DNA from: Methanomassiliicoccaceae archaeon
GTDB taxonomy: Archaea; Thermoplasmatota; Thermoplasmata; Methanomassiliicoccales; Methanomethylophilaceae
Assembly: GCA_003555025.1 (NCBI GenBank)
Contig: PWHV01000035.1
Location: 1-64,000, forward strand
DNA: 64,000 nt
Reading direction: 5' to 3'
Shown here: piece after piece, positions 36,635-45,015 of the stretch
Position numbering within the stretch: position 1 is the stretch's first letter
How the letters are laid out: the number at the start of each line of letters is the position of its first letter
Notes under the pieces: generated by a model
The model's database searches: none
What the model saw: the letters and a program-made list of their open reading frames with translations, nothing else
What the model was told of the DNA's origin: nothing
Translations under genes and position numbers: made by a program

Positions 36635-37948
36635 ATGGTGCCTGACAAGGACTCAGCGAGGGACCAGTCCCACGCCCTAGACGAAAATATAAAGATGTCC
36701 AAATGGACAGATTGGAAATGGCATATACGCAACTCGGTGAGGGACATACGCACCTTCGAGCGCCTGCTCGGGGCGGACCTGTCCGAATACCGGTCGCAGT
36801 TCAATGAGACGGTGACGACATTCCCCATGTCCATCACCCCCTATTATCTCAGCCTGATGGACAGGAGCGACCTCTACAACGACCCCATATTCCGGCAGGC
36901 CTTCCCCTCCCCCAAGGAGCTGGAGCTCAACACCGAGGACCTAGAGGACCCGTTGTCTGAGGACGAGGACAGCTCGGTGCCCGGCATAACCCACCGTTAC
37001 CCGGACCGGGTGCTGTTCACGGTGGCCAACACCTGCTCCATGTACTGCCGCCATTGCACCCGCAAGCGCAAGGTCGGCGACAAGGACTTCCTCCCGTCGC
37101 AGGAGCAGCTCGACCTCGGCCTCGAGTACATACGCGAGCATTCCGAGGTAAGGGACGTACTTCTCTCCGGCGGCGACCCCTTCATGCTCAGCGACGAGGC
37201 GCTGGACAGCATACTGACAAAGTTGGATGACATCCCTCACGTGGAGGTCGTCCGCATCGGCAGCCGCATGCCGGTGGTGCTCCCCTACCGCGTGACAAAG
37301 GGACTGACGGATGCGTTGTCCGGCCATAAGAAGGCACTGTGGCTGAACACCCATTTCAACCCCCCCCGTGAGATAACCCCCTCGTCGCGGCGGGCGTTGG
37401 CGACCCTCGCCGATGCCGGCATCCCGCTGGGGAACCAGAGCGTGCTACTCGCCGGGGTCAACGACTGCCCGCGCATAATGCGCACACTGGTGCAGAAGCT
37501 GGTCGCCAACCGCGTCCGTCCGTACTACATGTACCAGTGCGACCTGTCCCAGGGCCTGAGCCACTTCCGCACGCCGGTGTCCAAGGGCATCGAGATAATC
37601 GAGAACCTCATCGGGCACACCAGCGGCTACGCCGTGCCCACCTACGTGATAGACGCCCCCGGAGGCGGCGGCAAGATACCGGTGATGCCCAACTATGTGC
37701 TCTCCTGGTCGCCGACGAAGGTCATACTCCGCAACTACGAAGGCGTGATAACCACCTACCGTCAGCCCTCGGACTACAAATCCGACTTCTGCACTGGAGA
37801 CTGCCAGGGCTGCGAACTGCAGCTAAAGCTGGAGGACGCTGAGGAGTACAACTGCGTCGGAATAGCCAACCTGCTCAGTGAGCACGACCCGTCCATCAGC
37901 CTGGTGCCTGAAGGCACCGAGCGCATGGAGCGCAGGAAGGATGACTGA
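36635..37948 (+). CDS. ablA: lysine 2,3-aminomutase
   Basis: Radical SAM/PLP enzyme that converts L-lysine to beta-lysine, first step to the compatible solute N-epsilon-acetyl-beta-lysine. Seen: [15 protein letters not shown] (cluster motif CxxxCxxC), [22 protein letters not shown], and [21 protein letters not shown], which holds the PLP lysine. The C-terminal [13 protein letters not shown] cysteines match zinc-site residues of the family. 437 residues as usual. The stop overlaps ablB by eight bases. Common in methanogens for osmoadaptation. Confidence 0.95.
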   Translation: MVPDKDSARDQSHALDENIKMSKWTDWKWHIRNSVRDIRTFERLLGADLSEYRSQFNETVTTFPMSITPYYLSLMDRSDLYNDPIFRQAFPSPKELELNTEDLEDPLSEDEDSSVPGITHRYPDRVLFTVANTCSMYCRHCTRKRKVGDKDFLPSQEQLDLGLEYIREHSEVRDVLLSGGDPFMLSDEALDSILTKLDDIPHVEVVRIGSRMPVVLPYRVTKGLTDALSGHKKALWLNTHFNPPREITPSSRRALATLADAGIPLGNQSVLLAGVNDCPRIMRTLVQKLVANRVRPYYMYQCDLSQGLSHFRTPVSKGIEIIENLIGHTSGYAVPTYVIDAPGGGGKIPVMPNYVLSWSPTKVILRNYEGVITTYRQPSDYKSDFCTGDCQGCELQLKLEDAEEYNCVGIANLLSEHDPSISLVPEGTERMERRKDD

Positions 37949-38753
37949 CGAGACCGCGAAAATCGGCAGGTCCCTGGTCCATCACGGGCCGCTCAACGAC
38001 CGCGTCTACCTCCTCAAGCTGGACGAGCACGACATGCCCGGGATGCCGCGCATGCTCGCCATGATGGCCAGGCGCGATGGCAGGGGCAAGGCGGTGGCCA
38101 AGGTGCCCGAGCGCCATCGCCAGGCGTTCGCGGACGAGGGCTACGAGGTCGAAGCCACCATCGAGGCCATGATGGACGGCGAGGACGGGCATTTCATGTC
38201 CCTGTTCCTCGACCCCGCAAGGAGGGCCTCCCTGAGCGAGGAGGAGAGGGAGACTATCCGCCAGGCCAATGACTCGGGCGAGGGCCTGCGGCAGGCCCAT
38301 GAGGTGCTGGAGCTCGGGCCGAAGGACGCCCGCGAGATGGCAAGGCTCATGGAGGATATCTTCCCCTCCTATCCGTTCCCTATGAGCGACCCCGATTACA
38401 TACTGCGCTGCATGGACGATGACGTCTGCTACTTCGGCATCAAGGCCAAGGGGAAGCTGGCGGCCATGGGAGCGGCGGAGATGGACCAGGAGAACGGCTG
38501 TGTGGAGATGACCGACCTCGCCACCCGTCCCGACCACCGGGGCGCCGGCATGTCCAGCTCGCTGCTGCTGCATATGGAGGAGCGGATGTCCGAGCGCGGC
38601 TACAGAATCTCGTACACCATCGCCCGCTCCGCCTCCAAGGGCATGAACACCGTCTTCGGCCGCGCCGGACATGAGTACGGCGGCAGCCTGTCGTTGAACA
38701 CCAACATCTCCGGAAGCATGGAGAACATGAATGTCTGGTACAAACGGCTCTGA
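37941..38753 (+). CDS. ablB: beta-lysine N6-acetyltransferase
   Basis: GNAT-family enzyme that acetylates beta-lysine to N-epsilon-acetyl-beta-lysine, the second step of the osmolyte pathway. Seen: the GNAT core [59 protein letters not shown], including the acetyl-CoA loop RPDHRGAG, and the typical N-terminal substrate part with [11 protein letters not shown]. 270 residues. The ATG overlaps the end of ablA by eight bases, so the pair is translationally coupled. The end overlaps a small membrane protein gene. Confidence 0.92.
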   Translation: MTDETAKIGRSLVHHGPLNDRVYLLKLDEHDMPGMPRMLAMMARRDGRGKAVAKVPERHRQAFADEGYEVEATIEAMMDGEDGHFMSLFLDPARRASLSEEERETIRQANDSGEGLRQAHEVLELGPKDAREMARLMEDIFPSYPFPMSDPDYILRCMDDDVCYFGIKAKGKLAAMGAAEMDQENGCVEMTDLATRPDHRGAGMSSSLLLHMEERMSERGYRISYTIARSASKGMNTVFGRAGHEYGGSLSLNTNISGSMENMNVWYKRL

Positions 38754-38937
38754 GGTCCGGCCCGCGCTGTCGGGGCGGGAGACGCTCGTCATCGGTGGGG
38801 GGCTCGTGGGCGGAACCGCAACGGCCACGCTGTTGATGGCGATCGACGGGGATATGCTGGCGATGAGCCTCCTTCCCGGCGTTGGCCTGTTCGCGGCCTT
38901 GGTTGCGGTCGCCGTAGCCCGCAAACGCGCGCTTTAG
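38731..38937 (+). CDS. small two-helix membrane protein overlapping ablB
   Basis: 68 residues; two hydrophobic helices (about 18-41 and 46-63) joined by a short loop containing DGD, and basic C-terminal end ARKRAL. Its start lies inside the last codons of ablB (23-base overlap) and its end overlaps the convergent MFS gene by four bases. Real expression is supported by the overlap with ablB and by membrane-protein character in this frame. No family was recognised; osmolyte- or membrane-stress accessory role is speculative. Confidence 0.5.
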   Translation: MSGTNGSEVRPALSGRETLVIGGGLVGGTATATLLMAIDGDMLAMSLLPGVGLFAALVAVAVARKRAL

Positions 38938-40124
38938 GCCGTTGGAGGGTGCTCTCTCCGGCCCATCAGAGCGATGACCGGCAACGCCAGCAGGCAGACC
39001 GCCAGCGCCGTGCTGGTGGGCAGAACACCCTCCATCTCATAGATGTATCCCGCCAGGGGAGGAACGGTGGCGACCCCCAGGGAGAAGAAGATGAAGAACG
39101 TCGCCATCACCCGCCCGCGGCAGGAAGGACTCCCGGCATGGAGCAGGACCAGCAGGTTGGGGAAGATGATGCCGAAACCCATGCCGTAGATCCCCATCGA
39201 GGCGATGAACGGCAACGTCGCGGCGCTCGCCGGCAGCAGGACCAGGGCGACGCACACCACTGACACGCCCGCCAGGCAGCCGATGACCGGCGGAACGCGG
39301 GGGGCCATGAGGCGTGGCCATATTGCCTGGGTGATGATGGTGGCCAACGCGTAGACCGCAAAACCCATCCCCACCGCCATGTCGTCCATGCCGATGGACG
39401 CCCCATGGATGGGCATGTGCGATACCAGCGTCCCGGTGGCGCCCATCAGCACGAAAGCCGTCAGGAAGGAGATGGCGATGCCGGGACTGAGGACGAGGGG
39501 GCTGAGCTCCTCCCGTCTTCTGGAGGGCCCGCCGTCGCCGGGAATGGAACGCAGCACCGCCATGACCATGATGAAGCAGGCGAGCATGAGCAAGGAGAGG
39601 GCGAGATACGCCGTCCGATATCCGAAGGCCGACGACACCGCCCCGGCGAAGAGGGGCCCGAAGAGCCCCGCCGCGCCGATGAGGATGCCGTAGCGGGCCA
39701 TCCGCGGCATCAGCTGGTCGGAACCGGAGAGACTGGAGACCGCCATCAGCGTCGCCGGTATGAGCAGACCGCCAGCGATGCCATGCACCGCCCTCACCGC
39801 CAGCAGCATCTCCGCGCTCTGTACCAGCGCATAGCCCAGCAACGACAGCGTCGCGCCCAGAAGGCCCAGGGCGAGGGGGGCCCTCCACCCGGCCATGTCC
39901 ATACTCAGACCGGATATCCCGTTGCCCACTATGCTGAAGAACGAATATGTGCCCACGATGAGACCGATGAGGAACGGCGTGGCCCCCAGACTCTCCGAGT
40001 AATTGGCGAGGATGGGCATCTGCGCGTGGGTGTCGAGGAAGGAGACGAACACCACGAAATATACTGCTGACAGGCTCGCTGCCATCGGGCCCGGGCCGGC
40101 CGTACCATCTTCATCGCGATCCAT
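38934..40124 (-). CDS. major facilitator superfamily transporter
   Basis: Twelve-helix secondary transporter of 396 residues. Seen: the first hairpin with FLDTHAQMPILANYSESLGATPFLIGLIVGTYS, the MFS motif region GLLGATLSLLGYALVQ, and RAVHGIAGGLLIPA in helix 4-5, as in drug-efflux and sugar MFS proteins. Substrate cannot be predicted. Solitary gene, oriented against the abl operon and divergent from msrB. Confidence 0.85.
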   Translation of the reverse strand: MDRDEDGTAGPGPMAASLSAVYFVVFVSFLDTHAQMPILANYSESLGATPFLIGLIVGTYSFFSIVGNGISGLSMDMAGWRAPLALGLLGATLSLLGYALVQSAEMLLAVRAVHGIAGGLLIPATLMAVSSLSGSDQLMPRMARYGILIGAAGLFGPLFAGAVSSAFGYRTAYLALSLLMLACFIMVMAVLRSIPGDGGPSRRREELSPLVLSPGIAISFLTAFVLMGATGTLVSHMPIHGASIGMDDMAVGMGFAVYALATIITQAIWPRLMAPRVPPVIGCLAGVSVVCVALVLLPASAATLPFIASMGIYGMGFGIIFPNLLVLLHAGSPSCRGRVMATFFIFFSLGVATVPPLAGYIYEMEGVLPTSTALAVCLLALPVIALMGRREHPPTA

Positions 40125-40228
40125 GTTGACACTGCTGATCCCCTTTAATCGCGGAGAGCATAAATAAGCAGCGTCACCGGAAACAAATGCAAATAGGTGG
40201 AAGCACGATAGCTCAATGGGCGATATCC

Positions 40229-40600
40229 ATGACGAACAGGGACGTCGATCCGGAGGATGTGAAGGGAAGGGTCCTCTGGCACAAGGGGACCGAGGAGCCG
40301 TACACCGGAAAGTACCACGACTTCGAGAAGGACGGCGTATACCTTTGCGGCGGTTGCGGAAGCGTCCTGTTCGACTCGGAGCACAAATTCGATTCCGGCA
40401 GCGGTTGGCCGAGCTTCGACCGACCGGCCGCCACCAACTCCCTGCAGGAGGTGGAGGACCGCAGCCATGACATGGTGCGCACCGAGGTGACCTGCACCCG
40501 CTGCGGCGGTCACCTGGGCCACGTGTTCGACGATGGCCCCTCCATCACCGGACAGCGTTATTGCATCAACTCCGCGGCCCTGGACTTCGAGGAGAGGTAA
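40229..40600 (+). CDS. msrB: peptide-methionine (R)-S-oxide reductase
   Basis: Repairs methionine-R-sulfoxide in proteins. Seen: TGKYHDFEKDGVYLCGGCGSVLFDSEHKFDSGSGWPSF, the substrate-binding core, two zinc-binding CxxC pairs (CGGC and CTRCGG), and RYCINSAAL with the catalytic Cys. About 123 residues from the ATG at DPEDV; an ATG 14 codons upstream is at leaderless distance from a TATA core at about 40159 and is the other possible start. Fits with the neighbouring rubrerythrin as oxidative stress defence. Confidence 0.9.
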   Translation: MTNRDVDPEDVKGRVLWHKGTEEPYTGKYHDFEKDGVYLCGGCGSVLFDSEHKFDSGSGWPSFDRPAATNSLQEVEDRSHDMVRTEVTCTRCGGHLGHVFDDGPSITGQRYCINSAALDFEER

Positions 40601-40859
40601 GCCGCCGCGTTACGAGGCTCCTCAAGAGACCTCGAAATCGATTAAAGCCATTCCCTCGTCGGAGTGCATCTCGTTGCCCCTGATCTATGACATCCTGACC
40701 GCGCCGCCGAAGGAACAGCACCGCCCCTTATGGCGGGCAGCGTGTCGTCGGGTGGCTGAAGTAATGGCCTAGATTTAAGGGTACTCGCATCCAATGCCGT
40801 GCCCGGTCTTGGCTATACTTTTAAGTAACCTGGCGCCAATCAAAATCATAGGTATAAAG

Positions 40860-41444
40860 ATGCAGAAGACACTGGAGAATTTGGCCAAGGCCTTCATAGG
40901 CGAGAGCCAGGCGCGCAATCGATACACCATCTATTCCCGTAAAGCCAAGGACGAGGGCTACGAGCAGATCTCCGAGCTTTGGCTCAAGACGGCGGAGAAC
41001 GAGTGGGAGCACGCCAAGTGGCTGTTCAGGATGATGGACAAGCTCAAAGGCGAGTCCAGCAAGGACATCAAGGCGCTGGAAGTCAATGCCCATGTCCCTC
41101 TCGACCTCGGCGACACCATGACCAATCTCCAGGCCTCGATAGACGGTGAGGACTACGAGAACACCATCATGTACCCCGAGTTCGCCAAGGTGGCCGAGGA
41201 GGAGGGCCTCGAGGAAGTGGCCAAGAGGCTGAGGGCCATCGGGCACGCCGAGAGCCATCACCGCGAGAGGTTCGAGAAGCTCCTCGCCGAGGTCAAGGGC
41301 GGCACGGTGTGGAAGAAGTCCAAGGAGGTCGAGTGGGAATGCCGCAAGTGCGGATACGTGCACAAGGGCGCCACCCCTCCGGAGGAGTGCCCCTCCTGCG
41401 ACCACCCCACCAAGTACTTCCAGAGGAAGTGCGAGGAATACTGA
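40860..41444 (+). CDS. rubrerythrin
   Basis: Non-haem diiron peroxidase that reduces hydrogen peroxide in anaerobes. Seen: the four-helix diiron part with ENEWEHAKWLF and GHAESHHRERF (ExxH motifs), and a C-terminal rubredoxin-like site WECRKCGYVHKG...CPSCDHP binding one iron. 194 residues, typical. A TATA-like element lies near 40811-40822 and the gene ends in a hairpin terminator. Stands alone in its transcript. Confidence 0.95.
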   Translation: MQKTLENLAKAFIGESQARNRYTIYSRKAKDEGYEQISELWLKTAENEWEHAKWLFRMMDKLKGESSKDIKALEVNAHVPLDLGDTMTNLQASIDGEDYENTIMYPEFAKVAEEEGLEEVAKRLRAIGHAESHHRERFEKLLAEVKGGTVWKKSKEVEWECRKCGYVHKGATPPEECPSCDHPTKYFQRKCEEY

Positions 41445-41448
41445 AACC

Positions 41449-41475
41449 GGGGCACCGCCCCATCCTTTTTATTTT
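41449..41475 (+). terminator. hairpin and T-tract terminator of rubrerythrin
   Basis: GGGGC-ACC-GCCCC forms a five-base stem, followed by CATCC and the T-rich run TTTTTATTTT. It starts four bases after the stop codon. The T-tract alone would suit archaeal termination; the stem adds weight. Confidence 0.6.
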
Positions 41476-41726
41476 CATACGGGACCGTCGCAAAGCTGTC
41501 AGACGACCTATTTGCACCCGGCAGGCCTCGCCGTCGATAAACCCGTTGTACTGCGACAGGCTGAAGCCCCCTAAGTGCCAGCCCTCCGCGCCGCCGTCGG
41601 AAAGGCCGCCGGAATATCCCTATTCGCCGCCGAGGACCAGGACGCCATGGCCATGGTTAACGAATATCCGCGACTGCCTCGGTCAGGTCCTTCCCCCCTC
41701 TGGCCGTTCACTCCGCTCCTTCATTC

Positions 41727-41921
41727 ATGGTGACATCGGAGCGGACCCAATTCGAACCACCGGAGCTGGATTCGGAGAAGCGGGAGACGGTCATGGACGT
41801 GAACATCGACAAGTACGACGCGGTGCGTTTCTATCAGAAACGTGGCTTCAGGATAGCGGCGGAGAACACCATCAGACACGAAGGTCGGACCCTCGGCAAC
41901 CGCCCGATGAGGAACGTTTGA
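41727..41921 (+). pseudogene. GNAT acetyltransferase C-terminal remnant
   Basis: The readable end AVRFYQKRGFRIAAENTIRHEG is the last strand-helix of a GNAT acetyltransferase (motif YxxxGF after an acetyl-CoA loop). The N-terminal two-thirds of such a domain are not found upstream, where frames contain stops and unrelated sequence. An ATG begins the fragment but there is no SD. Most likely a truncated relic; a very small functional protein is less likely. The surrounding 41.48-41.97 kb stretch otherwise shows no gene. Confidence 0.5.
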
Positions 41922-41976
41922 TATTCCGGATGAATGCTTAGCATTATCCGCTATAACGGCGTTCAGTCGCCGGGGT

Positions 41977-42513
41977 ATGATGATGAAGGTGCTCGTAGCG
42001 TTCGCAACCAAGCACGGCGCCACCGCGGAGGTGGCGGAAGAGATCGCCCAAACCATCCGCGGCGAAGGTCATGATGTGGACGTGGCCGACCTCGGCCGCG
42101 GTACCATGGATGATGTCGACAGCTACGACCTCGCGGTCGTGGGCAGCGGCATAATAGCCGGCAACTGGATCAAGGGCGCGCGGCGATTCATAGAGAAACG
42201 CTCTGGAGAGCTGAGAAGGGTCAGGACCGCCTTCTTCATCGTCGGTTCCGAGCCATATTTTGAACCGGAGAGGCGGGAGGAGCTTCTGGCAAAGTACATA
42301 ACCGGGCCTGTTTCCGAACAGGGGCTGACACCGTCGTCGACGGCCGTGTTCGGTGGGGTCTTCGATTTCTCCAAGTACGGCAGGGTGGTTACGGCCATAC
42401 TGACGAAGATGGGCGTCAAGAAGGTGCTCAGCGACGCGGGCTTCGATGTTTCAGGCCCATGCGACCTCCGCGACTGGGACAGGATAAGGGATTGGGCTTC
42501 TTCCCTGGTATGA
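41977..42513 (+). CDS. flavodoxin-domain protein
   Basis: 178-residue flavodoxin of the HemG-like/flavodoxin-5 type. Seen: VLVAFATKHGATAEVAEEIAQTI, the FMN phosphate loop variant, and LAVVGSGIIAGNWIKGARRFIEK, the second FMN-binding loop. Members include oxygen-independent protoporphyrinogen oxidase HemG and general flavodoxins; no haem-pathway gene is near, so a general redox role is as likely. Ends two bases before the convergent pcm. Confidence 0.8.
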   Translation: MMMKVLVAFATKHGATAEVAEEIAQTIRGEGHDVDVADLGRGTMDDVDSYDLAVVGSGIIAGNWIKGARRFIEKRSGELRRVRTAFFIVGSEPYFEPERREELLAKYITGPVSEQGLTPSSTAVFGGVFDFSKYGRVVTAILTKMGVKKVLSDAGFDVSGPCDLRDWDRIRDWASSLV

Positions 42514-42514
42514 G

Positions 42515-43240
42515 CTACGGCCTCTTGCCGTGCCTGCCGCGCAGCGGCACATAGATCACGGTGGTGAGGCAGCGCGAGGACTTCTCCCCATTGGCATCGA
42601 GCTCGGTGAGCATGAGGTATTGGTAGGCGTCGCCGCCCGCCGGATAGATCATTCTGCCGGGGGAGGTCAGCTGGGGCAGGATCTCCGCGGGCTCGCCGGG
42701 GCAGGCGGCGGTGACCGCTATCTTGTCGTATGGCGCCAGGTCAACATGTCCCGCCGAGCCGTCGTCGAGCACCGTGAACACGTCATGGTACCCCGTCCGC
42801 TCAAGCCTCTCCTTGCCGAACTGATAGGTCTCCTCGTCGAGCTCCACGCTCACGACCTTCCCCTCCTCCCCGACCAGCTCCCGGGCCAATGCGGCCCCGT
42901 ACCCCGAGCCCAGGCCGATCTCCAGGAAACGGTCGCCAGGAGAAAGGTCCAAGGCCTCGTAGTACAGGCAATAGGTATGGACGCAGGATATGGTGGCGTT
43001 CGCACCCGGTATGGGCAGCGGCGTCTCGGCGTAGCTGTGGTCGCGGAACGCGGAGGGCACGAACTCCTCACGAGGGACCTTCAGCACCGCGTTGGCGACG
43101 GCGTCCGAGTTCAGGTAGCCCTGCTCCTTCAACCACCGCACCAAAGACCTCCTCTGGCGGAGGAAGCGCTCGGCATCCTTGCTATCCGTGCCCATGGTCA
43201 TCACCGCATATCGATGCCCGTCTGATGCTTGTCCCTGCAC
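42515..43240 (-). CDS. pcm: protein-L-isoaspartate O-methyltransferase
   Basis: Repairs isomerised aspartate residues using SAM. Seen: VPREEFVPSAFRDHSYAETPLPI (family signature), the SAM loop FLEIGLGSGYGAALARELVG, VVSVELDEE and LDDGSAGHVDLAPYDKIAVTAACPGEPAEILPQL. Length about 241 with the first ATG; an internal ATG seventeen codons later gives a more typical N terminus. Single gene between a flavodoxin and the carotenoid operon. Confidence 0.92.
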   Translation of the reverse strand: MQGQASDGHRYAVMTMGTDSKDAERFLRQRRSLVRWLKEQGYLNSDAVANAVLKVPREEFVPSAFRDHSYAETPLPIPGANATISCVHTYCLYYEALDLSPGDRFLEIGLGSGYGAALARELVGEEGKVVSVELDEETYQFGKERLERTGYHDVFTVLDDGSAGHVDLAPYDKIAVTAACPGEPAEILPQLTSPGRMIYPAGGDAYQYLMLTELDANGEKSSRCLTTVIYVPLRGRHGKRP

Positions 43241-43262
43241 GGTGAAAAATGTATCGTTCCGC

Positions 43263-44126
43263 TCAGACCAGCGGAGACTTGGAGATCGTCAGCGCCAGGA
43301 ACAGCAGCCCTCCCAGGGAGGTGTTGATATAGGGCAGGTACCAGTAGACGCGTTCGATCTTCAGGTCATGGCGTAACAGCAGTGACAACGGCACGGCGGG
43401 GTAGATCAGCGCCAGGAAGGAGAGCGGATGAAGCCCGCTGAGGCCGATGGCGAGGAACGCTAGTCCGGACCAGAACCCCAGGCACACCAGCAACGAGGGC
43501 CCCCGTCCGAACAGCACCGCCGAGGTCGCAATCCCCGCGGCGCGGTCGTAGTCGATGTCCGGTATCGCCGAGAACAGGTGCATCGCGGCGATGTGGAGGA
43601 AACCGGCCAGCAGCAACACCGCAGGAGGCATCGATCCTGCAGCGAGGAGGTAGCCGAAAACCCCCGGCATGATGTACAGCATGTTCGATGAGAAATCCAG
43701 CACCGGCACCCTCTTGAAACGCAGCGGCGGCGCGCTGTAGAAGAAGGAGAGGAAGAGGAAAAGCAGGAACACCGACCTCTCCTCCATGGTCTGCGTCAGC
43801 AACAGGGCGGCGCTCACCGCCCCTGTCGCCCCCAAGGCTAGGAGCAGGCGGCTGCGGTCCGAGTCCATCAGCAGGTTCTCCTTGCCCGCCTTCTTGGGGT
43901 TCAGAACGTCGGTCTCACCGTCCATGAGGTCGTTCACGCCGTAGATGAACACATTGGCCAGGAAGAAGAAGTACAGCAGGTATACGTAATAGGGCAGCTC
44001 GTAGAAGGCGTCGATGCTGTCCATCCCCAGGGCGTAACCCACCACGTAGGTCCCGCCGGTGTAGATCCAGAAACGGAAGCGGGACACCGTGAATACGAAT
44101 TCCAGGAAATCGCGGAGTCCGCTCAT
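43263..44126 (-). CDS. UbiA-family prenyltransferase, carotenoid-type
   Basis: Integral membrane prenyltransferase of 287 residues. Seen: the first Asp motif NDLMDGETDVLNPKKAGKEN, close to that of lycopene elongase LyeJ, the second motif AIPDIDYDRAAG, and eight or nine hydrophobic helices. In haloarchaea LyeJ adds C5 units to lycopene on the way to C50 bacterioruberin. Its place behind phytoene desaturase and synthase (ATGA overlap with crtB) makes carotenoid elongation likely; the exact carotenoid is not proven. Last gene of the operon. Confidence 0.8.
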   Translation of the reverse strand: MSGLRDFLEFVFTVSRFRFWIYTGGTYVVGYALGMDSIDAFYELPYYVYLLYFFFLANVFIYGVNDLMDGETDVLNPKKAGKENLLMDSDRSRLLLALGATGAVSAALLLTQTMEERSVFLLFLFLSFFYSAPPLRFKRVPVLDFSSNMLYIMPGVFGYLLAAGSMPPAVLLLAGFLHIAAMHLFSAIPDIDYDRAAGIATSAVLFGRGPSLLVCLGFWSGLAFLAIGLSGLHPLSFLALIYPAVPLSLLLRHDLKIERVYWYLPYINTSLGGLLFLALTISKSPLV

Positions 44127-45004
44127 CTCACCCTGAGGCCCCCCTCGTCCAGCAGCGAGCGGGAGGAGGGCCCGAAGGTGAACACGAACAGCATCACCGT
44201 AAGCCCGTGGCGCAGTATACGGAGCCTGCTGGGCTTTACCTTGAGACTGTAGACGATGAACGGGTCCCCCATTATCTCCTGGGCGGTCCACGAGTACATG
44301 TTGGAGGCGGTCTTGATGGGGACCAGGTAGCGGAACGGAATGTGGTGGAAGCCGGCCTCCGCCTCCGCCTGCCATTGCGAATAGCGCTCTATCTGTGCCC
44401 TCAGGAACGCCTTGAAACCCTCCGGCGCGGCGCGGGCGCTCTCCTCGCTGAGGTCCTTCAGCCCATGAGCGTCCAACTCATCACGGGGGAAATAGGACCT
44501 CCCCAGGGCGAGGTCCTCTTGGATGTCGCGGATGAAATTGATGTACTGCATGGCCTTGCCCAGCATGCGGGCGGAACGGTAGGACTCCTCCGGCAGCTCC
44601 ATCACCTTGGCCATCATCAGGCCTATGACCTCGGACGAGCCGTAAAGATACTTGTCCAGCTCCTCGGCGTTGCGGTACTCATGGGAGCCGACGTCCATGG
44701 CCATGGAGTGCAGGAACGCTTCCACCCATTCATGCGGGATGGACTTCCTCTCCATCAGGTCGACGAAGCCGTCGATTACCACATCGCCGCTGGAGACGCC
44801 CTTCAGCGCCTCGCGGTAACGCCTTCGGAATTCCTCGAACCCCTTGACCTGTTGGGGCACGCTGTCCACGTAGTCATCGGCGACGCGGACGAAGGAGTAG
44901 AGCAGGGAGATGTCCTTCCTGGCGTGCTCCGGGAACAGGAGGGTGCTGTTGAAGTAGGTGGTGCTGCCCTCCCGGAATATCCTTTTGTGGGCCTCCTCGT
45001 ACAA
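44123..45004 (-). CDS. crtB: phytoene synthase
   Basis: Condenses two geranylgeranyl diphosphates to C40 phytoene. Seen: the squalene/phytoene synthase Asp-rich motifs RVADDYVDS and NFIRDIQEDLALGRSYFP, and the conserved N-terminal FNSTLLFPEHARKDISLLYSFVRVADDYVDS. 293 residues. The best start is a TTG preceded by GGAGGT six bases upstream; an upstream longer frame reads through the preceding gene's end. Its stop overlaps the UbiA start as ATGA. Substrate supply genes are elsewhere. Confidence 0.9.
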   Translation of the reverse strand: MYEEAHKRIFREGSTTYFNSTLLFPEHARKDISLLYSFVRVADDYVDSVPQQVKGFEEFRRRYREALKGVSSGDVVIDGFVDLMERKSIPHEWVEAFLHSMAMDVGSHEYRNAEELDKYLYGSSEVIGLMMAKVMELPEESYRSARMLGKAMQYINFIRDIQEDLALGRSYFPRDELDAHGLKDLSEESARAAPEGFKAFLRAQIERYSQWQAEAEAGFHHIPFRYLVPIKTASNMYSWTAQEIMGDPFIVYSLKVKPSRLRILRHGLTVMLFVFTFGPSSRSLLDEGGLRVR

Positions 45005-45015
45005 CCGGCGACCTC

